A program made the translations under genes and the position numbers. Positions 6,884-13,187 of a DNA stretch of 20,254 nucleotides are shown here, piece after piece (position 1 is the stretch's first letter; each line of letters opens with the position of its first letter). The notes under the pieces were generated by a model. It was not told the origin of the DNA. It was given only the letters and a program-made list of their open reading frames with translations, and searched no databases. This DNA is from Collinsella sp. (GTDB lineage: Bacteria > Actinomycetota > Coriobacteriia > Coriobacteriales > Coriobacteriaceae): the NCBI GenBank assembly GCA_019419405.1, contig DYAA01000197.1, positions 1 through 20,254 of the forward strand. Direction: 5' to 3'.

Positions 6884-7654
6884 CTACTTCTTCTTGTGCG
6901 GGCGCGGCTTCTTCTCGCGACGAGTAACCTCAACCTGCAGCGGCGCGTTCTTAAGGCGCTCCTCCTCATCGGCCTTCGCCTTGTCGATGACCTTCTGCGT
7001 CACAAAAATCTGCTGGATAACCTGCCAAGCAGACGAGACGTCGTAGTACAGCAGAACACCAACGGGAAGGCTCCAGCCCATCCAAAGCATCATGACCGTC
7101 ATGACAACGGCCATCATACGCATGCTCTGAGCCTGCTGGCCGGTCTGGTTACGCGACATATAGAGCTGCGGAATCAGGGTCAGGACAGCGAACAGGATCA
7201 GGCAGACCAGCGCAGGCAGCGCGACCATAAAGCCATCGGCAAAGGAGGCACTCGGCGTGGTGGTCAGGTCGGGCAGAATATTAAAGAACGAGAACGTGCC
7301 GTCGTTAAAGTAGTCCGGCAGGTTACGCAGCAGCGTAAATAGGGCGAACAGGACAGGCATCTGAATCAACAGCGGCAGACAACCAGCCATCGGGTTGAAC
7401 TTGTTCTCGCTGTAGAACTTCTGCATTTCCTCGGCCTGACGCTGGGGATCGTCGGCATAGCGCTCCTGGATCTCGAGCATCTTGGGCTGCAGCACCTGCA
7501 TGCGTGCCGTCGACTTAGTCGACTTGAGCATAAGCGGCGTCAGCAGCAGACGGATGATGACCACCAGGATGATGATGGACAGGCCCCAGTCGACCGCAAA
7601 GGTCTGGATGAGCTTGAGCAGCTCGAAAAGGATGTTAACGATCCAATCCCACAT
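6884..7654 (-). CDS. yidC: Membrane protein insertase YidC/Oxa1
   Basis: Inserts and folds inner-membrane proteins, alone or with SecYEG. The 256 residues match the short Gram-positive form without a large periplasmic domain. Hydrophobic segments lie at about 5-17 and 24-44 (with the conserved Arg35 of the hydrophilic groove in IIRLLLTPL), 90-112, 140-165 and 178-200. Between the second and third is the charged cytoplasmic hairpin (LQPKMLEIQERYADDPQRQAEEMQ region). NPMAGCLPLLIQMPVLFALF is the conserved stretch after that hairpin. The basic C-terminal tail (RREKKPRPHKKK) could contact ribosomes. I see no lipobox cysteine. ATG at 7654 follows GGAGG. Neighbours yidD, rnpA and rpmH are the standard order. 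Confidence 0.96.
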   Translation of the reverse strand: MWDWIVNILFELLKLIQTFAVDWGLSIIILVVIIRLLLTPLMLKSTKSTARMQVLQPKMLEIQERYADDPQRQAEEMQKFYSENKFNPMAGCLPLLIQMPVLFALFTLLRNLPDYFNDGTFSFFNILPDLTTTPSASFADGFMVALPALVCLILFAVLTLIPQLYMSRNQTGQQAQSMRMMAVVMTVMMLWMGWSLPVGVLLYYDVSSAWQVIQQIFVTQKVIDKAKADEEERLKNAPLQVEVTRREKKPRPHKKK

Positions 7655-7683
7655 GTAAGTTTTCCTCCGATAGCGAGTGCCCG

Positions 7684-7908
7684 CTAGGGCACAGGGTCAT
7701 AACCGCCGACGTGCAGGGGATTGCAGCGAGCGATGCGCCTCACGGCAAGCCAGCAGCCTCTCAAAACACCGTACTTCTCAATCGCCTGGACGGCGTATTG
7801 CGAGCACGTTGGGTAATAAATGCAGGCGTCAGGCAATAAGGGCGAAATAACCTGTTGATATATGCGAATAGGAGCGATGGCAACACGTCGCAAAACGTGA
7901 TTGCTCAT
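7684..7908 (-). CDS. yidD: Membrane protein insertion efficiency factor YidD
   Basis: This 74-residue protein has the family signature PTCSQYA (33-39), a second part RIARCNP followed by GGYDPVP at the C-terminus, and an amphipathic N-terminal helix (LRRVAIAPIRIYQQVISPLLP). It is thought to act at the membrane near YidC to help insertion. Its ATG overlaps the rnpA stop by 4 bases (ATGA), and the ribosome binding site GGGGAGGAG lies in the last rnpA codons, so it is translationally coupled to rnpA. Confidence 0.95.
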   Translation of the reverse strand: MSNHVLRRVAIAPIRIYQQVISPLLPDACIYYPTCSQYAVQAIEKYGVLRGCWLAVRRIARCNPLHVGGYDPVP

Positions 7909-8243
7909 CGCTCCTCCCCGGCAACGCCGGCGCGTTTCATAAGCGAACGCAATGCATTGTCCATCTCCTGAGGCGAAGAAACCCTCGTCTTGGGAGTTGC
8001 GAACAAGATGATGTCATAACCCGCAACGGGAAATCCACAGCTGCGGGCGGCCTCGCGCATCACACGCTTAGAACGGTTGCGCACGACAGCACAACCGAGC
8101 CGTTTAGCACCAACGAAGGCGACCCTTCCGGAGTCGCCTTCGCCAACCGATTCACATATGGTCATTCGAATCAGAGGGTGATTGAAACGACGCCCCTGAC
8201 TGAACACATGCTCGAAATCTTGCCGAGACTTAATAGTCTTCAT
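7905..8243 (-). CDS. rnpA: Ribonuclease P protein component
   Basis: The protein subunit of RNase P, which matures the 5' ends of tRNAs by helping the RNA subunit bind substrate. The 112 residues contain the hallmark RNRSKR (55-60) within AVVRNRSKRVMREAAR, and the N-terminal KSRQDFEHVFSQGRRF typical of the family. The start follows rpmH by 20 bases and has no clear ribosome binding site, so it may depend on translation of rpmH. The last bases overlap yidD. Confidence 0.95.
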   Translation of the reverse strand: MKTIKSRQDFEHVFSQGRRFNHPLIRMTICESVGEGDSGRVAFVGAKRLGCAVVRNRSKRVMREAARSCGFPVAGYDIILFATPKTRVSSPQEMDNALRSLMKRAGVAGEER

Positions 8244-8263
8244 GCGAGATGTGTGTATCGCTG

Positions 8264-8398
8264 CTAGACAGTGAGACGCTTGCGGCCCTTGGCGCGACGA
8301 CGGGCGAGCACGGCACGACCACCCTTAGTGGCCATACGGGCACGGAAGCCATGGGTCTTGGCACGCTTACGCTTATTAGGCTGATACGTACGCTTCAT
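8264..8398 (-). CDS. rpmH: 50S ribosomal protein L34
   Basis: This 44-residue, very basic protein begins MKRTYQPNKRKRAKTHGFRA, the L34 hallmark. I use the ATG at 8398, with GGAGGA about 7 bases upstream, rather than a 20-codon longer reading through the leader. It is the first gene of the leftward cluster, and the rpmH-rnpA pair next to dnaA marks the origin in many bacteria. Confidence 0.97.
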   Translation of the reverse strand: MKRTYQPNKRKRAKTHGFRARMATKGGRAVLARRRAKGRKRLTV

Positions 8399-8424
8399 CT
8401 TAAGTTCCTCCTGCTGCATTTCGA

Positions 8425-8446
8425 GTGTCCGCGGGGGCGCGGACGC
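8425..8446 (-). other. GC-rich hairpin in the rpmH leader
   Basis: A 9-bp stem (8425-8433 with 8438-8446, one G-T pair) closes on a 4-base loop. It lies between the predicted rpmH transcription start and the ribosome binding site. There is no T-tract, so it is not a terminator. It may stabilise the mRNA 5' end or take part in leader regulation. Confidence 0.5.
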
Positions 8447-8470
8447 AGATATAGACACGTGAGCTTGAAG

Positions 8471-8500
8471 ATTGTAGGGAAATCAATGTTCAAATGTCAA
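8471..8500 (-). promoter_or_regulatory. Promoter of the rpmH-rnpA-yidD-yidC-jag cluster
   Basis: On the minus strand, a perfect TTGACA (8500-8495) and TACAAT (8476-8471) are separated by 18 bases. Transcription would start near 8464 and give a leader of about 65 bases. This is a near-consensus housekeeping promoter, as expected for a ribosomal-protein gene. Confidence 0.85.
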
Positions 8501-8597
8501 GAAATCAAAGGTAAAAGGTTGCGCAGTTCACACGGTTCCCCCATAAGCCAAGCTTGATTTAGCGGTGCATGGCAACTTTTCACGATATTTCATCGAG

Positions 8598-8681
8598 TTT
8601 TCAACAGGTCATGTTGGCAATGTTGAGAACTTTTCGTCCGTTTTCCAAAGTTTTCAACAGGTTTTGAAAAGTTGTCGAAAG
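8598..8681. other. oriC: Upstream DnaA-box cluster of oriC (rpmH side)
   Basis: The 345 bases between rpmH and the next gene hold the rpmH leader and promoter, then this cluster. TTTTCAACA occurs at 8598-8606 and 8651-8659 on the plus strand. Variants are TTCTCAACA on the minus strand at 8629-8621 and CTTTCGACA on the minus strand at 8681-8673. The rpmH-dnaA location is classic for origins. The sequence fits the general TTWTNCACA box except at position 6. CATTGCACA at 8690-8698 is a weaker candidate. Assignment as DnaA boxes is inferred from repetition and position. Confidence 0.6.
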
Positions 8682-8743
8682 ATGAGAAACATTGCACAGT
8701 GAGCTACTATTTGTTCGAAACCTTTTGAAAGATTGCGAGCGGC

Positions 8744-10096
8744 ATGTCTGACGACTTTTACACCATGGTCGATTCCGGAGACCCGGCACCCGACAACGAG
8801 CACATCACCGGCGTGCGCGAAGAGCGTGAGGAAGGCGAGCAGACGACCACGCAGGCGCCAAAAGCCATGTACGCCGCACGAATCGCCGTCTATGACGACA
8901 TGCTGTCGACACCGCGTGTGATCGTCATTGAGCCGCAAGATGTCCGCACGTATTTGGAAGAGACGACCAACACCGTCTACCAGTGCATGAAAGAGCAAGG
9001 TGGCCACATCTCGCTCATGGTCATCCGCGAGATTGTCGAAAACTTTATCCACGCACACTTTGCCGAGCCCATCATCTCGATTCTGGACGGCGGAGACACC
9101 ATCCGATTTGCCGATCAGGGGCCCGGCATCGACGACAAGGAGCGCGCTTTCGACTTTGGCGTTACCAGCGCAAACAGCAAGATGAAGCGCTACATCCGTG
9201 GAACCGGAGCAGGATTTCCCATGGTGCAGGAGTATTTGGAAAACGCCGGCGGTGCCGTATCCATCGAGGACAACATGGGCAACGGCACCGTGGTTACGGT
9301 AAGCCTGAACCCTAAACGCGTGCAGGAAATCGAACGCGCCGGCGGACGCGGCGCTGCCGTGCGGCCCGAGACGGAGCAGCCCACATATCCCCTGCCGGGA
9401 GCATTTGCGCAGCAGCCCATGGCAACGCAGCAGATGCAGCCCCGCGTGGGACAGATGCAGCAGCCCGGAATGCTTCCTACACAAGAGCCCCAGGCGGCAT
9501 CGATGTCGATGCCGCCAAACGCGCCAGAGGCCGTGCCGCTGGCGGATCAGGATGCAGCAGCAATGCAGCAGGCGACGGGGGCACCAGGTGGCCAGCAAAT
9601 GGGCTATCAGCCGTACCAACAGGGATATCCATATCAGCAGATGCCTCAACTGGGGTATGGCCAGCAGTTCCCGCAGCAGTACCAGCAGGGATATCAGCAG
9701 CCGTACCAGCAGATGCCGCAGCAGCAGTACAACCCCTGGACCCAGCAGATGCCTCCGCAGCCTTACCAACAGTGGCCTCAAAGTTTTCAACAGCAAATGC
9801 CGCCGATGCAGAGTTCTCAACAACCAGCAGCTCAAATGATGTATCCTAATGCAGCAAATCAGTATGCGCAGCCACAACCGGACGTGTTCGTAAGCGATCG
9901 CGGCAACGCCGCGCTGGGCTATCTGGCGCAAAATCAAGCGTGCGGTGCAACCGATCTGGCGAGGGCGTTTGGAAACTCGGCCCCCACTTGGTCACGCACG
10001 CTCAATGACTTGGCGCAGGCTGGCTTGGTCATCAAGCATGGCCAGAAATACCATCTGACCGAACTCGGCGCCGCTCGCGTGCGAGCTCAGAGCTAA
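8744..10096 (+). CDS. Origin-embedded GHKL ATPase-domain protein with Gln-rich linker and C-terminal winged helix
   Basis: I do not recognise a named gene. The 450 residues divide into an acidic N-terminus (1-40), a histidine-kinase-like ATPase fold (about 60-190), a low-complexity region (about 211-380) very rich in Gln, Pro, Met and Tyr, and a C-terminal winged-helix-like domain (383-448). The ATPase motifs are an N box with Glu96 and Asn100, a G1 box DQGPGIDD (124-131) and a G2 box RGTGAGFPM (152-160), then a strand pair ending NGTVVTVSLN. No phospho-acceptor His domain, receiver or membrane segment is visible, so it is not an ordinary sensor kinase. The last domain resembles MarR-type helices that read DNA. 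The ATG at 8744 has a weak ribosome binding site, and an in-frame stop lies 16 bases upstream. dnaA begins 15 bases downstream, so they are probably co-transcribed. A role in initiation control is inferred from position only. Confidence 0.85.
   Translation: MSDDFYTMVDSGDPAPDNEHITGVREEREEGEQTTTQAPKAMYAARIAVYDDMLSTPRVIVIEPQDVRTYLEETTNTVYQCMKEQGGHISLMVIREIVENFIHAHFAEPIISILDGGDTIRFADQGPGIDDKERAFDFGVTSANSKMKRYIRGTGAGFPMVQEYLENAGGAVSIEDNMGNGTVVTVSLNPKRVQEIERAGGRGAAVRPETEQPTYPLPGAFAQQPMATQQMQPRVGQMQQPGMLPTQEPQAASMSMPPNAPEAVPLADQDAAAMQQATGAPGGQQMGYQPYQQGYPYQQMPQLGYGQQFPQQYQQGYQQPYQQMPQQQYNPWTQQMPPQPYQQWPQSFQQQMPPMQSSQQPAAQMMYPNAANQYAQPQPDVFVSDRGNAALGYLAQNQACGATDLARAFGNSAPTWSRTLNDLAQAGLVIKHGQKYHLTELGAARVRAQS
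9784..9822 (+). other. DnaA-box-like pair inside the ATPase gene
   Basis: TTTTCAACA at 9784-9792 is identical to the boxes upstream of this gene. TTCTCAACA at 9814-9822 matches the variant at 8621-8629. They are 30 bp apart, close to three helical turns. Both fall in the Gln-rich coding stretch, where CAA-Gln codons create the matches. Confidence 0.35.
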
Positions 10097-10111
10097 AGAA
10101 CGGGAGAGACA

Positions 10112-11836
10112 GTGGACGAGGAAGCAAGCATCATCCTGGGGGATGCCATCGCCTTTTGCCAGCGCGACGGCCAAGATGCACGCCTCATCAACATGCTGGG
10201 GCAATCGCGCGCCATAAGCCTGACCGAAGATACGCTCACGATCGAGGCCCCCTCGCGCTTTGCCATCGCGCAGCTCAAAAAGCATCAGCCGACCATTGAG
10301 GCCTATCTGGAAGAAATCGCCTTTGCACCGATTGCGCTCGACATCGTGGCACCGCAAGGCGCCGCGACGGAATCCGCTGCCGCGACGGCGCCCGGCGCTG
10401 CTCCCGCTGCTTCCCCGGCGGCGCCAGCCTCCGCAGGCGACGTGTCGACAATCGAGCACCAGCACAGCGATGTTTCCCGTGAAACCATGGCACCGTTGCC
10501 GACCGCCGCGGCGACGTCAACGAACGCACCCGTCACGCACATGCCTATCGCTCACGACGCAGCGGCGGGCGCGGATTCGGGCATTGCAATCAAGAACACG
10601 CTCTCGGCCGATGATTTTCGTCGCATGATGAACCAGATGAAGGGCGGAGCGCCGACTAAGTCCACGCAAGCTGCGACCCCCGCTTCACCCATGCCAGCAC
10701 CGACCGTACCGGCCGAGCAGAATACGGATGGAGCCCCACTCGCCGCGAACTCAAAATTTACCTTTGAGAACTTTGTCTACGGCCCCGAGAACAGCCATGC
10801 CTATCGCTCGGCACTCAAGTTTGCCGCCCTCGCGGACGAGCGCGGCACGTGCACATCACTGTTCATCTACGGCAAATCGGGCCTGGGCAAGACGCACCTG
10901 CTGCTTGCCATCAAAAACGAGCTCGCCGAGAAGTCGCCCGAGATCAAGGTCAAGTATGCCAACTCCCAGGCATATCTGGACGACCTGATGACCGAGTTCG
11001 ACCGCCAAAAGAAGAGCAACGCCCCTATCATGCAAGCGTACCATGGCGTGGACGTGCTCATCATCGATGACATCCAAAACATCATCGGCAAGCGCGCGAG
11101 CGTGGACTACTTTTTCCAGCTCATGGACGAGTTCATCCGCAACAACAAGAAGGTCGTCATCGCGGCAGACCGCGCCCCCAAGGACCTGAGCATGGACGAG
11201 CGTCTGACCAGCCGCTTCAACGCCGGCATGCTCTGCTTGGTCGCAGAGCCCAGTTACGAGATGAAATACAAGATCTTGCAGCGCTATTACGAGAACACCA
11301 TCGTCGCCGCTCCCGAGGCAGGCGACGACTCGCTGCTGGCGGCCTATGGGGGCGACGGCGGGCACCTGACCGACGAGCACTTTAAACACATGGCCGAGGT
11401 CTCGGGCACCAACATCCGCGAACTCGAGAGCTTCTGCGAGCGCTGCGCCGGCGAGGCGGGCGACCGCGAGCGCGAGGGCGGGGAGCTCACCTTTGACGAT
11501 ATCGACGCCATCGCCAGCCAGTACTTCGACACATCGGCCAAAAAGATCAACGTCCAGACGGTTCAGTCCGTCATCGAAGAGCAGTACGGCGTGACGCACG
11601 AGGAGCTCATCGGCCCGCGTCGCAACGCCAATATCGCCAAAGCACGCCATATTGCCATCTACCTGGCCATCGAGATGTGCGAGATGACGACCACGGCGGT
11701 GGGCGCCGAATTTGGCAACCGCAACCACTCGACCGTCAGCACGAGCTACAAAAAGGTCCAGAAGATGATCCAGGAAGACCGCACCGTCACCGAAGACCTC
11801 AAGTCGCTGCGCGATAAAATTACACTGCGCTCGTAG
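10112..11836 (+). CDS. dnaA: Chromosomal replication initiator protein DnaA
   Basis: AAA+ ATPase that binds DnaA boxes, opens the origin and recruits helicase. The 574 residues include domain I (1-75), an Ala/Pro/Thr-rich domain II linker of about 140 residues, and domain III with Walker A GKSGLGKT (254-261), Walker B VLIIDD (315-320) and LTSRFNAGM as the box VII arginine region. Domain IV ends in the signature helix-turn-helix. That signature reads GNRNHSTV (535-542) where the usual form is GGRDHTTV: Asn538 replaces the base-contacting Asp and Ser540 the first Thr. The domain IV Arg equivalent to E. coli Arg399 is kept in AKARHIAIYL. It starts with GTG at 10112, with GGGAGAG upstream, 15 bases after the ATPase gene. 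A parS-like sequence lies in the linker coding region. Confidence 0.97.
   Translation: MDEEASIILGDAIAFCQRDGQDARLINMLGQSRAISLTEDTLTIEAPSRFAIAQLKKHQPTIEAYLEEIAFAPIALDIVAPQGAATESAAATAPGAAPAASPAAPASAGDVSTIEHQHSDVSRETMAPLPTAAATSTNAPVTHMPIAHDAAAGADSGIAIKNTLSADDFRRMMNQMKGGAPTKSTQAATPASPMPAPTVPAEQNTDGAPLAANSKFTFENFVYGPENSHAYRSALKFAALADERGTCTSLFIYGKSGLGKTHLLLAIKNELAEKSPEIKVKYANSQAYLDDLMTEFDRQKKSNAPIMQAYHGVDVLIIDDIQNIIGKRASVDYFFQLMDEFIRNNKKVVIAADRAPKDLSMDERLTSRFNAGMLCLVAEPSYEMKYKILQRYYENTIVAAPEAGDDSLLAAYGGDGGHLTDEHFKHMAEVSGTNIRELESFCERCAGEAGDREREGGELTFDDIDAIASQYFDTSAKKINVQTVQSVIEEQYGVTHEELIGPRRNANIAKARHIAIYLAIEMCEMTTTAVGAEFGNRNHSTVSTSYKKVQKMIQEDRTVTEDLKSLRDKITLRS
10471..10486. promoter_or_regulatory. 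Degenerate parS-like site within dnaA
   Basis: TGTTTCCCGTGAAACC matches 14 of 16 bases of parS (changes at positions 7 and 16) and encodes DVSRET in the unconstrained DnaA linker. It may be an additional weak ParB site. Confidence 0.4.
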
Positions 11837-12074
11837 GGAAATAGAGACACCTGTTGAAAACTTGTCGAAACCACGGGCATAAGGTGTCTAAAACCCAACC
11901 CGTGGTGATGAAAAGTTTTGCGCTGGTTTTGAACGTGGAAAACCACCCCTGTTGCACACAGGTTGCTGTCGATTCTCTTTTTGGGTCTGACCTGCGTCTT
12001 TGGGAGTAATCAACAGTTTCGTCAGTGCTATTACTATTATTAAAATATTTATATCTATAGAAAGGTATTAAAAG
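11837..12074. other. oriC: dnaA-dnaN intergenic part of oriC
   Basis: The 238 bases contain a minus-strand TTTTCAACA (11860-11852) followed by GTTTCGACA (11871-11863), echoing the same pair upstream at 8651-8681. TGTTGCACA (11950-11958) is one base from the TTWTNCACA consensus. Short inverted repeats occur at 11870-11877/11899-11906 and 11925-11930/11939-11944. The region ends with a trio/AT-rich element, listed separately. I see no terminator with a T-tract, so dnaN could be reached by dnaA transcripts. Confidence 0.65.
12007..12060 (-). other. Predicted origin-unwinding element with DnaA-trios
   Basis: TAATCAACA (12007-12015, a weak box) is followed by a 12-base spacer. Then the minus strand reads TAATAATAGTAATAG (12042-12028), five consecutive units fitting the DnaA-trio rule 3'-[G/A]A[T/A]-5'. 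A nearly pure A/T stretch follows to about 12060. Box, spacer, trios and AT-rich DNA occur in the same order and strand as in the Bacillus subtilis dnaA-dnaN gap. Confidence 0.7.
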
Positions 12075-13178
12075 ATGAAGTTCACCGTCAGCCAGAGCTC
12101 GCTTACACAAGCCATCGGCGTCGTTATGAAGGGTGTCGCTTCGGCATCCACCCTCCCCATCCTGTCGGGCGTGCTCGTTAAGGCCCAAGACGGCATCTTG
12201 GAATTCCAGACCTCTAACTACACCATCTCGATCCGTCATCGCATCGCGGCGCATGTCGAAGAAGAGGGCGAGATGGTTATTCCCTGTAAGATGCTCTCCA
12301 ATATCACCAAGACCCTCCCCGATGCCCCGGTCACCTTTGAGCTGTCCGAGCGCCAGGTGCTGATTGGTTGCGAGAAGAGCTCTTTCCGCCTGAACACGCT
12401 CGATGCCAATGACTTCCCCGAGTTTCCGGCCTATGCCATCGAGAGTGCCGTGGAGCTGCCGACCGATGTCTTGTCCGAGATGGTCGGCCGCGTGTGGCGC
12501 GTCACCTCGACCGACAAGGCTCGCCCCATCCTGGGCGGCGTGCACATGAAGGTCGAGAACAACACCGTACGCTTGGTGGCGACCGATTCCTTCCGCTTGG
12601 CCGTGTGCGATACGCAGGTCGAGACCTCGACCCTCGAGGGCTCCTTTGAGCTCAACGTTCCGGCTGACGCCTTTAACGACGCGCTGAACATCATGGCCAG
12701 CCAGGCGACCATCATGATCGGGGCTACCGACACCCAGGTCGTCTTCGAGGCCGGCAACACCACCTACGTGTCGCGCCGCATCGAGGGCGTGTACCCCAAC
12801 TACAAGCAGCTCATCCCCGATTCGTGCGTGACGAGCGTCAAGATCGACGTCGCCGCCTTTAACGCCGCCCTCAAGCGCGTGGCCGTTATCGCGAGCGCCA
12901 ACCCCGCCGTCAAGTTCGAGATCGATGTCGAGAACGGGCAGATGGGCCTGTCCTCCATTTCCAATGACCAGGACCTTGCGCAGGAGACGGTCGATGTCGA
13001 GGCCGAGGGCGAGTCAGGTACCATCGCCTTCAACTACCACTACATCTTCGGCTGCCTCAATGCCCTGTCCAAGGAGAAGGAGATCACGCTGGAGCTCAAG
13101 AGCTACTCGCAGGCGGGCATCTTCAAGTCCTACGACAAGATCAACTACCTGTACCTGGTCATGCCGGTCCGCATCTAG
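12075..13178 (+). CDS. dnaN: DNA polymerase III beta sliding clamp
   Basis: Ring-shaped processivity clamp that holds polymerase on DNA and recruits many replication and repair partners. Its 367 residues show the three-fold repeated clamp fold. Recognisable parts include the N-terminus MKFTVSQSSLTQAIGVVMKG, RPILGGVHMKVENNTVRLVATDSFRLA in the second domain, and SRRIEGVYPNYKQLIP; the C-terminus YLYLVMPVRI ends in the usual MPxR-like motif that forms part of the partner pocket. ATG at 12075 follows AAAGG. It begins right after the AT-rich unwinding element and leads into recF after 9 bases. Confidence 0.97.
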   Translation: MKFTVSQSSLTQAIGVVMKGVASASTLPILSGVLVKAQDGILEFQTSNYTISIRHRIAAHVEEEGEMVIPCKMLSNITKTLPDAPVTFELSERQVLIGCEKSSFRLNTLDANDFPEFPAYAIESAVELPTDVLSEMVGRVWRVTSTDKARPILGGVHMKVENNTVRLVATDSFRLAVCDTQVETSTLEGSFELNVPADAFNDALNIMASQATIMIGATDTQVVFEAGNTTYVSRRIEGVYPNYKQLIPDSCVTSVKIDVAAFNAALKRVAVIASANPAVKFEIDVENGQMGLSSISNDQDLAQETVDVEAEGESGTIAFNYHYIFGCLNALSKEKEITLELKSYSQAGIFKSYDKINYLYLVMPVRI

Positions 13179-13187
13179 CGCTGCGCC

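Noticed and set aside
9600..9830. Repetitive CAG-rich DNA considered as a CRISPR or tandem repeat array
   Set aside because: There is no fixed repeat-spacer period. The repetition follows Gln, Pro and Tyr codons of one open reading frame.
8654..9937. A 427-residue minus-strand reading frame opposite the ATPase gene
   Set aside because: Its Leu/His/Arg-rich composition is what antisense reading of CAG-rich coding DNA gives. No domain is recognisable, and the plus strand encodes clear ATPase motifs.
8744..10096. Annotation of the ATPase-domain gene as a two-component sensor kinase
   Set aside because: It lacks a phospho-acceptor His helix, a sensor or membrane region and a neighbouring response regulator, and it carries a C-terminal DNA-binding-like domain instead.
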